Origin: Cryptomeria japonica
Lineage: Eukaryota; Streptophyta; Pinopsida; Cupressales; Cupressaceae
Length of the DNA stretch: 60,000 nt
Direction of reading: 5' to 3'
Assembly (NCBI RefSeq): GCF_030272615.1
Contig: NC_081406.1
Coordinates: forward strand, 400,412,939-400,472,938
Under the pieces are notes generated by a model. The model was not told the DNA's origin, ran no database searches, and saw nothing but the letters and a program-made list of their open reading frames with translations. The position numbers and the translations under genes were made by a program. This document shows, piece by piece, positions 35,882-47,925 of the stretch (position 1 is its first letter; each line of letters starts with the position of its first letter).

Positions 35882-36989
35882 AAGGGGGTGAATCAATTGT
35901 GAACCAGTTGTCAAAAAATTATAACCCAAATGCAAATTATTCCAACTTAAACTTAGTGTCGGTAAACCAAACTTAAGTCCCAGTAAAAGAGATTAACTAT
36001 TATAGTAGTACCGATATAACTTAATGCAGTAAATAGAAAGAGAAACAACATCCACAACACATGACACAAATATTTTGACGTGGAAACCCGGTAAGGGGAA
36101 AAACCATGGTGGGAAACCTTACCCACAATCATATGATACTACTGCAGATAGTAAGTGTATACAAATGGGGTCTGCACATGCAGAAAGGCCAACCACCTAG
36201 AGCTCACTACTCAATCAAAAGTTAGGAGTCACACTGACTACAATTGGATGGTTAAATCCAATAATAATGTACTGCTGAAATTAACATCTGCAATGCTGGA
36301 TTCAGTACCGGTTTAAGCTCTGTACATGAGTACCAAACACCTTCATAGCCTTTCCTTCAACCTTCAAATAATGTCTGTGTGATTCGCACAAGGATCTACT
36401 TATTTTGGCTATTAAATATTTGCACACACTCATACCATAATCCTAATCTTCAATAAGATCTTACAATCATTTATACAAAACCTAAGACCTATACATGAGG
36501 TCGGCTCACTAAAGATATTACAATTAAATCAATTACAAATATGTCTTGATGCAATACAATATGTCGGCTAAATACATTTACCATATTATCCAATAAATAA
36601 ACCATTTCTGAAACATTCTGTGCTAATCTGGAATAGATATCATGTACGGGTCCATAACCTAGACCTATCTGCTGATTAAGACAAATCTGTTAACCCAATT
36701 AGACCAATAAAAAAAACACCAAATCCAAACTTCCAATCCATGTCTTCAACATAACCAAATGATGTCCAAGTTATCATCACTGCTGGTGAACCATATAACC
36801 TGCTGGTGAACATATATCGGTGACTATGCATAAGCCACTATCCATGCCGGTGAACACAATATGTCGGTTCAACAGTTAACCAATATAACCATAGTGCCAA
36901 ATAAAAAATGTAGACCTCCAAGAAGATAAGTGTTGACATCAATGACAAAACCAATGCAAAACATGACGAAGTCATCCATAATACCAACA
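35855..36989 (-). repeat. Copia-D 3' LTR
   Basis: On the plus strand it starts TGTTAGGAACC and ends ATACCAACA. A TATA-like ATTTATAC (minus-strand box) lies near 36469-36478. Copies of the GCYGGTGAAC word lie near 36782, 36802 and 36846. Confidence 0.93.
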
Positions 36990-37340
36990 ATCTCCCCCTT
37001 TGGAATTGATGGAAACACTAGATTGAAAAACATTTAAGTGCCAAAAATAGAATGCCAAAAACCAATAAACCAACAATCTCCCAAAATAGATCAATACAAA
37101 GTTGTGTGCCAAAACAGAAACCAAAACAAAAATACATCTCTCCAAAGAGTACATCTCTCCTCCAAGGTATAATGTTTTTCTATAGATATCTCCCCCCCTT
37201 TGACATCAAATGCCAAAGAAGTTAAGAATTTAAAACATAACATTCAGCTAACTACTCACCCTGAGCAGTAGCTCTCCTTCATCAAATCCTGAAAAAATAT
37301 TTTTCTGTTAGTCCCTATCGGTTTGATGCCAATTTTCATC
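36990..37340 (-). other. Copia-D 3' untranslated region and polypurine tract
   Basis: The minus strand reads CCAAAGGGGGAGAT directly before the LTR (36990-37003). A second purine run lies at about 37184-37200, similar to copia-1. There is no coding sequence. Confidence 0.8.
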
Positions 37341-39035
37341 ATCTAGGTTTCTGCCGGTGGGGGAATTACCCCAAGCTGCTCTCTGAGATATTCAAATGTT
37401 TCCTTAGGCAAAGGATTTATAAATATATATGAAATTTTCTCTTTAGTATTCACATAAACCAATCTCACTTCATTTGCTTCAACATTCTCTTTTTCAGAAA
37501 ATTGTACTAAATAGAAACATGCTTTGTCTTAGAGTGAAATACCAGATTCTTTGATATATCAATTGCTACTGAATTATCACAATAAATTATTATTGGTTCT
37601 TTGTATTTTACCTTTATATCCTTCAACATTTGCTTGACCATAATACTTGAGTATAATTAGTTGCTGCTGCAACATATTTTGATTCTGCTGTAGATAATGA
37701 TGTACAAGTCTGCTTCTTACTAATCTATGAAATCAATCTTCTACCAAGAAAGAATGCGCCGCCAGTGGTACTCTTTTTGTCATCTACATCTCTTGCCCAA
37801 TTTGCATCGATGTATGCACATAAATCAAAATTTTCATCCTTAGGATACCATAAACCAAGATTTGCTATGCCTTGTAGGTACCGGAAAATCCTTTTAACTG
37901 TAGATTCATGATTTTCTTTAGGATTTCTTTGAAATCTAGTTACAATACATACTGCATTCATTATATCAGGTCTGGTTTGTGTCAAATACAGTAATCCTCC
38001 AATCATAGATTTGTACCTTGTCAGATTAATAGGAGTTGAATCATCCTTCAATGTCAATTTATCAGTTGTAGTCATAGGAGTGCTTACAGCTTTGGAATTT
38101 TCCATACCAAATTTCTTCAAAAGTTCCTTCAAGTACTTTGTTTGACATATGAATATACCTTTATCTATTTGTGAAATCTGCAAACCTATAAATTTTTTTA
38201 TTTCTCCAATCATGGACATTTCAAATTTATCCTGCATCTTGTTAGCAAAGTCCTTACATAATCCATCTTCACCTTCAAAAATGATATCATCCACAAATAC
38301 TTCAATAACCAAAATATCATTATTGGTAACTTTGTAATACAAATTGCTGTCAGCATTACCTTTTGTGTAACCAAGCTTCAAAATATATTTATCCAATCTA
38401 GCATACCAAGCTTTGGGAGCTTGCTTCAATCCATATAAAGCTTTCCTTAACCTGCAAACAATATCCTTATTATCTGTCAATGAAAATCCATCAGGCTGTT
38501 CAATGTAAACTTCCTCCTTAAGATCTCCATTCAAAAATACACATTTTACATCCATCTGATAAACTTTATAGTTCTTATAAGCTACAAATGCAAGAAATAG
38601 TCTAACTGCCTCAATTCTGGTTACCGGTGCAAAGGTTTCATTATAATCTATTCCTTCTTTCTGTGAATAACCTTTACAAACTAATCTTGCTTTGTTCCTG
38701 ATTACTTCACCATCTTCATTAAGTTTATTTCTATATACCCATTTAGTTCCAATTACATTTTTGTCTTTATCCTGGGGAACTAAAGTCCAAGTATTATTCT
38801 TTTCAATTTGTTCTAATTCATCTTCCATTTCTTTTATCCAATGTTCATCCTGACATGCTTCAATAATAGATGTCGGTTCAACTTGAGAAATTAAACATAC
38901 CTCTTCATTTGCCAATCTTCCTCTAGTCATAACACCTTGATTTTTATTTCCAATTATCTGATTCTCTGAATGATTCAATCTTACATACTTGGGTTTGTTC
39001 TGATTAACATTCACAGGCCGTTGTTCTTCAGTCAC
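37341..39035 (-). pseudogene. Copia-D RT and RNase H
   Basis: The RT part is open for 436 codons (37725-39035). It shows [43 protein letters not shown], the catalytic VFVDD and [11 protein letters not shown]. RNase H begins with YIDANWARD and continues below 37725 after stops, ending near TFEYLREQLGV. It is very similar to the copia-1 copy. Confidence 0.92.
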
Positions 39036-39142
39036 AGTGTAGTTCTCTGATGATGCCGGTGTGACTTGATCTTCATTCTGTACTAGTGCAATCTATGCCG
39101 GTTCTACAGATCTTGAATCTCCTCTAAAATATTCATCTATCT

Positions 39143-40081
39143 TCACATTAGTACCCTCAATGATTTTCTATAACCTTTTATTATAACATCTATATGCCTT
39201 AATTCTAGATGAATAACCAAGAAATATTCCTTCATCACTTCTAGGATCAAATTTCCCAATATACTCATCTCTTCTAATATAACATTTGCTTCAAAATATT
39301 CTGAAGTACTTAAGAGTAGGAGTATGACCAAACCATAGTTCATAAGGGGTCTTACCGGTTTCACTTTTGATGTGAACTCTATTGAAAGTATAAACCACTG
39401 TATTCACTGCTTCTCTCCAGTACACATGAGGTAGATTTGCTTCCATTAACATGGTTCTTGCTACATCCAGAATAGTTCTGTACTTCCTTTCCACAAATCC
39501 ATTTGTTGGGGTGTCTGGGGTGCTGATAGTTGTCTTTTAATTCCATTCACTTCACATAATGCATTAAATTCTCTAGATGTAAATTCTCCTCCTTGATCTG
39601 ATCTCAAACATTTGATTTTCTTGCCGGTTTCATTTTCTACCATTACCTTGTATATCTTGAATTTTCCAAAAGCTTCTGATTTCTCCTTGAAAAAAGTAAC
39701 CCAACACATTCTAGAATAATCATCAATTATTAGCATAAACTATTTATCTCTTTGTAGACTTCTTGTTCTTGCTGGACCACATAAATCAGTATGAATTAAA
39801 TCAAGAATATTATTGGATTTCTCAGTAATTCTCTTAAATGTTGTTCTAACTTGCTTTCCCATTTGACATTCCTTACATACCAGATTATGAGGTTTCACAA
39901 TCTTAGGTAAATCCCTTACTACCTTACTTGAATTGATCTTTATAATGCAATCAAAATTCACATGACAAAGTCTCTTATGCCATAACCAACTTTCATCAAT
40001 GTGTACAAACAAACATGTCTTATCACTAGTATTCAAATGAAAGATATTACCTTTAGTCTGATTACCGACTGCAATCTCCAA
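39143..40081 (-). pseudogene. Copia-D integrase (frameshifted)
   Basis: The GAG-pre-integrase zinc part is SWLWHKRLCHVNF followed by CKECQMGKQ. The core shows HTDLCGPARTRS, YSRMCWVTFFKEKSEAF and CLRSDQGGEFTSREF, then the TPQQ stretch where the frame shifts near 39.5 kb. After the shift the ORFs at 39494 and 39364 carry ERKYRTILDVARTMLMEAN and the C-terminal region. Confidence 0.88.
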
Positions 40082-40373
40082 TCCAGTTTTGTTTATGATT
40101 TTTCATTTTTCATTCTTGAATTGTAATTGAAATCCTTTTTCCACTAACTGACCAACACTCAAAAGATTATGCTTTAAACCTTGTACATAATAAGCATTGT
40201 CAGTATTGTTCTTACCATCCAAAGATATAGTGCCTCTTCCTTTCATTAAACAAGCTTTATCATCTCCAAATCTTACTAGACCTCCATGAATTTCCTAAAA
40301 AGATAAGAATTTTCTTTTATCACCGGTCATATGATGCGAGCATCCACTATCTATTATCCATTCATCCTTTTCT
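40082..40373 (-). pseudogene. Copia-D protease
   Basis: Reading across stops gives WIIDSGCSHHMTGD, the copia protease active site, then GGLVRFGDDKACLMKGRGTI and NLLSVGQLVEKGF. Confidence 0.75.
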
Positions 40374-41255
40374 TCAATTTTTGCTGCTAGTGCCTGCTCT
40401 ACATTTGACAATAGGTACTAGTTGATCTTCTTTTATTGCAACAAAAGCCCATCTTCTATCTGCTAGATGTTCATCTAAAGCATCTGTAACACCTTCATCT
40501 ATATAGTAACATGACTTATCTCTATTTTTCTTAAATCTGTATCTCTGATATTCAGGGTTAGTCTTATATGTTCTTTTTTCTTCCTCCCTTAGTCTTGCAT
40601 GTCTATCAGGACACCTAGAAGCCATATGACCAACTTTATTGGAATTAAAACATTTGAAAGGTGCTTTACCTTCATACTTACTTCCTACTAGACCTTTAGG
40701 CATCTTCCTTGCAAATAGTGCTTCAATTTCTTCATTTTCTCTTCTCATATCTTCAAGTTATTTTGCATAAAGTGCTTTCCAATCAATTCTTGACTGTAGC
40801 AACATGACCAAACTCTTCAAGCTCAAATGCTGAAAGTTTTCCGACCAAAGTATCTCTAGAAACTGATGTATTAGGCATTATTCTCAACTCATTAATAGCA
40901 GTCACTTTCATTTTGTAAGCCGGTGGCAAATCTCTTAAAACTTTAGAAACAATTTCATCTTCACTTAAGGATCCTCCACAACATTGTATTCCTAAAACAA
41001 TTTCATTAACTCTTTCCATAAATGCAGAAATTCTTTCATCTTCTTCCATTTTCAAAATTTCATACCCGACCCAGTAATATTCCAGTTTTGCAATATTGAC
41101 AGTGGTATCTCCTTCATTCAATGTTTCTAGTTTATCCCAAATAGCTTTAGCAGTAGATTGGTATAATAATCCCATGATTTGTTGATCTGATAATGTGCTC
41201 AGAAGTGCTTCTCTTTCTTTGTGTGTCATCGTGATTTAGTTATGATCATTTTTTA
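40374..41255 (-). pseudogene. Copia-D gag, C-terminal part
   Basis: The stretch 40783-41229 carries the copia gag core (AKAIWDKLETLNEGD, EILKMEEDERISAFMERVNE, ILRDLPP-like region). After a frameshift, 40374-40748 carries the knuckle CFNSNKVGHMASRC, in which Ser replaces the second Cys. The N-terminal gag piece is at 58084-58292. The insert 41256-58077 separates them. Confidence 0.88.
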
Positions 41256-41517
41256 TGTCATTTTGAGATATGTCATGCCCCAGTTTTGATACTCGATGCC
41301 CTAGATTTCATAGAAATGATGTTGATAATGCCCCCTCGGGAGATGAGTCAAATTTTTTTGAAAATTTGATTTGATTTGGATAATAGCATTTTAAATTTTG
41401 GTCTATGTGGAATGTGTTAATTTGATTCATCTCCTGATAATGATGTTGGGTAGGTTTGCATGAGACACCACGATCGATTTTCACGTTCCTCTATGGAACC
41501 CTAATTTCTTTTTACCC

Positions 41518-41527
41518 TATAAAAGGG
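41518..41527 (+). promoter_or_regulatory. Plus-strand TATA box before the PMD ORF
   Basis: TATAAAAGGG lies 262 bp inside the left end of the insert and points toward the PMD ORF. It precedes an ATG at 41590 that opens a short frame up to a good splice-donor sequence. Confidence 0.5.
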
Positions 41528-41589
41528 AAAAATTAATTCCTTTTTGTCTCATTTGTGCTTGTTGACTTTGGAGATAGTGACATTTGGAG

Positions 41590-41674
41590 ATGAGTCAACA
41601 TGCTGATTCCGTATTCTACTCATCGATTCAAGCACGTGCGGAGGTATCAGAGGCCCATTGCATATGGACCACCG
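41590..41674 (+). other. Candidate first exon of the PMD transcript
   Basis: An ATG at 41590 opens 28 codons up to ACCG|GTAAGT, a strong donor match. The acceptor candidate is TTTTACAG ending at 42781. Joining the two as they stand would not keep the PMD frame (phase 1 to phase 0), so either an indel has occurred or the start lies elsewhere. Within this exon GGTATCAGAG resembles an initiator-tRNA primer site; that is an alternative reading of the same bases. Confidence 0.35.
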
Positions 41675-41760
41675 GTAAGTTGACCTTTTTGACCCTTTTT
41701 TGATTTTTGATTTTGTCATTTTGGGTAATTTTTTGAATATTTCATGCGGATTTTACGTTT

Positions 41761-42220
41761 TAGCGCGTCGTGTCAAAAGGGTAGTGCATACAAAAAATTT
41801 TGTAACGTGTAGGGTTTTGCGAATAGGGTAGCGTCCGAAACTTTTAGGCTAGCACATAGTTAGGTTATGATAGCGCGTCAGATTAGGTTAGCGCACTGGG
41901 TGTACATGGTAGCGCAGAGGGTAAAACGGGTAGCGCATAGAATGAACCTAGCACATAGGGCTGCTAGAGGGTCACATGGGTAGGTCAAGATAGCGCGTAG
42001 GTGTGACCTAGTGTATAGGGTTGATTGCATAGTGCGTAGAGGGGATAGATTAGCGCATAGGGGTTCTTAGCGTTGAGGGTATTTTAGAGGACATATTTGA
42101 AGAAAAGGATAGCGCATAGGGTTTTTCTAGTGCATAGGGTTGATTAGGTGGCGCGTGGAGACAACAGGTTAGCGGACAAGAAGCACTTTAGCATGTAGAC
42201 AAGATGTTTTAGCACATGTA
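41761..42220 (+). repeat. TAGCGCA word array upstream of the PMD ORF
   Basis: About 460 bp contains eight exact TAGCGC words, often TAGCGCATAGGG, among many decayed forms such as TAGTGCA and TAGCACA. The decayed forms mostly differ at the CpG. The array lies inside the candidate intron 41675-42781. Confidence 0.85.
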
Positions 42221-42494
42221 GGAAAAAATTTGGTATAGTGAGATTCAGGAATGAGAAACGTTTGTAGGTTGATGTCTAGTCTGCCGAGATAAGTGTATTT
42301 TTGCGAGTCTTTGTGTCTATGGTCATTGATGTGATAAGTGTGTCCAATATGAATTTTGAGATAACTTGATTTGATTTGTGATGTTTCAAGTGGATATAGA
42401 TTTGATGTGATTTTGATATGATGTGAAACTTGATTTAGATTTGTTCAAAGTTTTCAAGTTTTGGATATGAATGTGTTGGATATGAATTGCGGAG

Positions 42495-42660
42495 CTTGAG
42501 TTGTGTTACAAGCTGATATGGAACTTGAGTTGTGTTACAAGTTGATATGATTTTGAAAACTTGAGTTGTATTACAAGTTGATATGATTTGAAACTTGAGT
42601 TGTATTACAAGTTGATATGTTTGAAACTTGAGTTGTATTACAAGTTGATATGATTTGATG
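42495..42660. repeat. Tandem repeats of a 26-base core
   Basis: Five copies of CTTGAGTTGTRTTACAAGYT followed by GATATG start at 42495, 42524, 42560, 42594 and 42627 (spacing 29-36 bp). The array is bracketed by two copies of a roughly 45-bp stretch containing TTTGTTCAAAGTTTTCAAGT, near 42425 and 42677. Confidence 0.85.
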
Positions 42661-42781
42661 GATTGATATGATGTGAAACTTGATTTATATTTGTTCAAAG
42701 TTTTCAAGTTTTTGAGATGATTTCGATTTTGATATCCATGTGTTGATAAGGGAACTGATGGACTTGCGTTGTATTTTACAG

Positions 42782-44750
42782 GAGCATCTTGGAGTAGTAC
42801 AATCACATGAGCAATTTCTGAGACCATGGTCATTGATACCATGATTGATACAGGGAGATAGAGATATTATTGATAGATGTGGTCTAACCTCTTTGTTAGA
42901 GATGCCTCAGTTTATCGTAAACCAGGGTTTATTGACAGCATTGGCAGAGAGGTGGCATAGTGATACAAACACCTTTCATTTGGTGACAGGTGAGATTATA
43001 GTGATGCCTGAGGATTGCTACCAGATTCTGCAAATTCCTGTAGTAGGTGCACTACTTCCCTATGAGCAAACGGAGGAGGGTGGGATTGAGGCACTGTGTT
43101 GGATTTTTCAAGATGACACTATTTGCGGGTATGAGATCCCCTGACAGGAGTTTTTGGATTTGGATTATGCTCCTCTGCCATTAGTCTTAGCAGGTTTCAT
43201 TAGTGGGTTTCTATGTCCCGACCATAGGTTGAAGGGACTGTCAGTGGGATGGGGATTGGTGCTGGAGGATATGGTGATGCAGGGTTGCTGAGTTGCATGG
43301 GGGTCGGCTATGCTGACCCATTTATACAAGGATTTGCATGAGGTAGTGTACCTAGGTTATGACAATTTATCAGCTGGTGTGATATTGCTTCAGGTATGGG
43401 CATGGGAGCATATCCTCGCAGCTAGGCCATTGGCAGATAAAGATAGGCCTATTGGATGTGCGTATGCGTATGGATACAGAGGGATAGTTGTCTAGCGTAA
43501 GATGGTAAAACTAGAGAATTAGAGGAGAGTGTTAGATGACATTGATACGGTCATCTGGCGACCATATACAGGGTGCGAGGTTTGGGCTATGGATGGGATG
43601 GAGATGCCCTATGTCTTCATGACCAGATATCTGATAGGGCGGATGCCCTTTGTTATAGAGAGGTTTTTGCATAGACAGGTGTTGCGGTAGTATGGTTGAC
43701 AACAGTGGATGCCTCAGGGAGCATGTTTTTATGCTCGACAGAGACAGGATATCCTAGATTGGGGGCTGATGATTGATAGTGGAGCGGCAGTGGAGGAGTT
43801 CTTTCATAGAGCCGACCAGATTTGGGATTATGCCCTGGAGATAGTAGATGCAGGGATGGCAGACAAGTTTGCAACACTCTTCATAGCACGGGCAGTGGCT
43901 AGGATATCTGATCCAGTTGAGATGATTCCCGCGTTTGATGTTGATGAGCAGGTAGATGAGGGAGGTGGTGATGGAGGAGGAGGGGATGGAGGAGATGATA
44001 GAGGTGGTGGTAGAGGTTAGTGAAGAGTTAGTGGGAGATTGGAGATGAGGAGGAGAGGAGAGAGGGGTGGAGATGGTGGTGGGAGGCCAATACAAGCAGA
44101 GAGAGCTGCGCGGTGGGTGGCAGTGGATAGAGGGAGAGGGGGTTTGGCGATCAAAGCTGGGGAGGAGGTGATAGCAGCGGTGGGAGGGTATGAGGATGTG
44201 CGGCGATCGGTCCAGAGGAGGAGGTCAGATGTGTTACCTCCACCAGCACCGAGGACAGGTAGAGGGATAGGCGGTATCCCTTCACAGGTACCCCTTTAGG
44301 TGCAGATTCCTACACATGTGGAGGACGCACAGATTAGATCACTACAGTTGTCAGTGCAACATTTGCAGACATGGATGTTGGCTTAGCAACATCAGATTAC
44401 ACAGCTGACTATAGAGAGAGATACTGATTTGGAGCGGTTGGGTTGAGCCGAGACTCGAGAAGAGGTTTTGGAGAGAGCAACGACAGATGGCCCGATGAGA
44501 GACACCCTGAGAGAGTTGGCTTCGAGAGTCAGGGAGGTAGAGTACTATAGGAGACATTATGAGGATGCGGTGCCCAAGGAGCGCCGAGTGCAGAGTTTCA
44601 CATAGTCGAGATCCAGTCGATCCTGAGAGACAGGGTCGAGGACAGAGAGCAGAGGCATGACAGGACCATCTAGACATGATCCACATGGAGGTCCAGGGGC
44701 TGGGACATCTATAGCAAGACCGTCACCCTCAGGAGATAGTCATACTTGAG
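42782..44750 (+). pseudogene. Plant mobile domain (PMD) protein ORF, antisense to gypsy B pol
   Basis: This is one plus-strand frame with scattered stops (43142-43144, 43493-43495 and others) and no obvious frameshift. The N-terminal part matches the pattern of the plant mobile domain: LLTALAERWHSDTNTFHLVT, MPEDCYQILQIPVVG, then YLGYDNLSAGVILLQVWAWE and a third block near 43560-43900. A GGD-rich low-complexity stretch follows at 43940-44030. The C-terminus is Arg/Glu-rich with coiled-coil heptads at 44330-44590. Antisense extra ORFs of this kind, between integrase and the 3' LTR, are known in Tat-lineage gypsy elements. The product is unlikely to be made now. Confidence 0.75.
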
Positions 44751-44995
44751 AGACATTGTCTCCATTGTATTATGATCATTGTTTTGCTTTGTACTTGGCA
44801 CAGACATGACATATATTGTATATTGATCATTTTTTGATATATATATATATATATATGACACCATTTTCTTTGATCTTCATATGATGTGTTATGAATGATG
44901 CATTCTATATGCCTTTATTTATTCTATGAGGATGTAATACTTAGATAGATGTATGTGATATGATATTTGATGAATATGATATGATAATGCATGAT

Positions 44996-45117
44996 GCTAT
45001 GAGATGTATCTTGAAAATGAGATATATGATATGATATGCTATGAGATGTATCTTGAAAATGAGATGTATGATATGATATGCTATGAGATGTATCTTGAAA
45101 ATGAGATGTATGATATG
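44996..45117. repeat. 42-bp tandem repeat, about 2.9 copies
   Basis: Units start at 44996, 45038 and 45080, each beginning GCTATGAGATGTATCTTG. They are nearly identical. Confidence 0.92.
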
Positions 45118-45118
45118 C

Positions 45119-45173
45119 AACTAATTGTAAAATGATATGCAGCTAATTGTAAAATGATATGCTGCTAATTGAT
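45119..45173. repeat. 22-bp tandem repeat, about 2.5 copies
   Basis: The core CTAATTGTAAAATGATATGC starts at 45121 and 45143, with a partial third unit at 45165. Confidence 0.88.
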
Positions 45174-46133
45174 TTTGAGCATCCTCATTCTGTATTTCTC
45201 ATCCTTGTATAACCACATGTTGTTTGCTTTTTTTGTATGTATCATCATTGAGCATTGATTTGTTTTGGGATATGTTGAAAATTTATACAAGCATAATGGT
45301 ATAATTGAACCATAATGACCTGAGAAAAATTTACATGATGTTTGGTTTTGCAAAATAGCACAAGTGTCAAGGTATAATTGAACCAGGACGACCTGAGTGC
45401 GGATTGCGTATAAATAGATAAGATTAAACCATTTGTATGCATAAAGTGGAATCATGTCTTCAGTGATATGCTATGAATCATGTCTTGAGACAAGTATTTG
45501 CAAAGTACAGATGATCGCCCCACAGACAGAAAACTAAGAAAATATTGGAGTCCCCCTGACGTTCTTTAGCTTTGAAGCATTGTGGAGAAAATGTAGAGGA
45601 TCCAATAATTCAAAAAGTTCAAGTGAAAAAATAGTCAAAACTTTATGCAAGATGCAACATTTGATATTTCAGAAAATCATCCATCGTATTTTGTGAATAA
45701 TGTTAAGCGATCAATGTTTTGCTTTGCGACTGTGTGAGCATTTTGTTGGATATGATGTTCTGAGTTTGCAACAAGTTTTGATGGCTTGAATGTACTACAA
45801 GTTTTGATGAGTATTGCCCCTAGCTAAGTGTACCTCTCGATGTGAATATGTACAGTGATTACCTAAGCCATGGAGAGATGTGGTGAAAAGATATAGGGAT
45901 AAACCAGGATAGTGACTACGCTAAGTATGTCCTGAATGGATATTTGTGATAAAAATGTCAAGTGATGGCCGATAGTGTTTTACTGTGGATATAATGAGAT
46001 GAATATAGATAGAGGAGCCATCCTCTCACAATAGTTCCTGTTGCCAGGTTTTCACTAGTTGCTTTTATTGTACCTTTTTATTTGCTTTTTCTTGATTTTT
46101 TGACTTTTTTAATTTTTTCGTGCATTAGACCAC

Positions 46134-47480
46134 TCAAGTGTAGTATTTCTTCAAATGGATGTTGTTAGTTGGTTCGTCAAGCACATCTCCTTCTGAAGTT
46201 GTTAGCTGATATGCACCTGATCCATAGGTTGATATGATGACATAGGGACGCAACCAGTTAGGTTCAAACTTCCCTTTCTTTTCTCGATCTTGCTGATTTC
46301 TAGGATTTTCTTTGAGGACTAGGTCACCAACTTTAAAATTCTGGGGGATGACATTGTGGTTGTAGCTTTTGCACATACATTGCTGATATGCTTTGAGATG
46401 AGTGTAAGTACACTGGCATCTTTCATCTAATAGTTCAAGTTCTTGCAGTCGGTTAACTCGATACTCTTCATCTAGGATTAAGCCTTTCAGAGAGACTCTG
46501 AGAGAGGGAATTTCTACCTCTAGGGGTAAAATAGCTTCCGATCCATATACCAATGAGTTGGGTGTAGCTCCTGTAGGTGTGCGGATGCTAGTTCTGTATG
46601 CCCAAAGTGCTGGATTGAGTTGTACATGCCAGCCTTTGCCTGCATCATTCATTGTTTTCTTTAGGATTTTCAATATTGTCTTGTTGGATGCTTCTGCTTG
46701 ACCATTCCCCTACAGGTAGTAAGGTGTAGAGAAATGATGTTGTATTTTGAATGTTTCACATAGTTCTCAGACATCTTGGTTTTTGAAAGGTCATCCATTA
46801 TCGATGATTATGGAACTCAGACTACCATATCTATAGATCAAATAGTTAAGGATAAAAGAGGCAATGTGTTTCCCAGTCACTGTGGTCATGGGGATTGCTT
46901 CTATCCACTTGGTAAAGTATTCTGTTGCAGTTATAATGAACTTGTGTCCATTTGAAGATGAAGGATGAATTTTACCAACCAAGTCTAGTCCCCACTAACA
47001 AAAGGGCTAGGATGTCATGAATGGTTGCAGTTCTTGTGCTGGTGCATGAATAAGATTGCCATGGATCTGGCATTTAGGACACTTCTTTGCAAAGTGATAA
47101 GAGTCTTTTTCCATTGTCGGCTAGTAATATCCCATTCTTAGAAGCTTTATAGAAAGAGTAGTCCCACTTGAATGTGTGCCACAGATACCTTCGTGAAGCT
47201 TGTGTAAAGTGGAGTCAGATTCATTACAATCAAGGCAATGAAGAAGAGTACCATCTAGACCTTGACGGTACAAAGTATCAGTAGTAAGGGTATAACGGGC
47301 AGCTTGCCGGATTAAGTTACATTTTTGGTTTCGGGATAGGTCAATGGGGAGGATGTTGTCTTTAAGATAATCATATATAGGTCCATATAAAGGAGTATCA
47401 GAACCAGTCAAGGCATATATAACATGGGATTCAGAGTGGTCATAGGCTGGGGAGAAGAGTTGCTCTACCAAAAATGCGTA
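46134..47480 (-). pseudogene. Gypsy B integrase (first catalytic Asp changed to Glu)
   Basis: This is a Ty3/gypsy integrase in one frame with several stops. The zinc part is LHEGICGTHSSG with CPKCQIHGN. The core reads ATEYFTKWIEA, where GAA at 46920-46922 replaces the catalytic Asp codon, then IIIDNG and NGQAEASNK. The C-terminal half is open at 46134-46673 (ALWAYRTSIRTPTGATPNSL, VGDLVLKENPRNQQDREKKG). I see no chromodomain after LKKYYT. Confidence 0.92.
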
Positions 47481-47925
47481 ATGACTCTGTGGCTCTGGAA
47501 TTTGTAGCAATGAAGTGATAGTAGCCATTGCATCAGCCACCTTGTTGTTCAACCTTGGTATTTGTTCAAAGGTGATGTGTATAAAATATTGTTTGAATTC
47601 ATCCACAATTTTCTTATAGGGTAGCAACTTATCATCCTTTGTCTGATAGTCATTGTTGATTTGATTGACGACTAGTTGTGAGTCTTCGTAGACCTTTAAC
47701 TCTGTGATTTTCCATTCTATGGCCATTTTGATGCCTATAACCAACACCTCATATTCAGCCATATTATTTGTGCATGGGAACATAAGTCTATATGATCTTG
47801 GTATAGTGTGTCCGTTAGGAGTGATGAACAAAATGCCAGCACCAGAGCCATGTTGTGTGTAGGATTCGTCAAAGTACAAGGCCCATTGTTTGGTAGAAAT
47901 AGCAAGAACGTCCCTGTCTGGAAAT
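47481..47925 (-). pseudogene. Gypsy B second RNase H
   Basis: The domain is part of the open stretch 47121-48137. It shows ALYFDESYTQHGSGAGILF, NNMAEYEVLVIGIKMA, VYEDSQLVVNQIN and IPRLNNKVADAMA, that is D, E, D and D all in place. This is the extra RNase H typical of Tat-lineage gypsy elements, in its usual place between the first RNase H and integrase. Confidence 0.85.

Larger units (their letters stand above)
44751..46133. other. Non-coding stretch between PMD ORF and integrase
   Basis: There is no coding domain. It contains an (AT)10 microsatellite at 44837-44856, a 42-bp tandem repeat and a 22-bp tandem repeat, listed separately. From 45175 to 46133 I see nothing that I can name. Confidence 0.6.

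Noticed and set aside
42495-42660. CRISPR-like regular repeats
   Set aside because: Repeats are 29-36 bp apart with spacers of only a few bases, and the setting is eukaryotic retrotransposon DNA. This is an ordinary tandem array.
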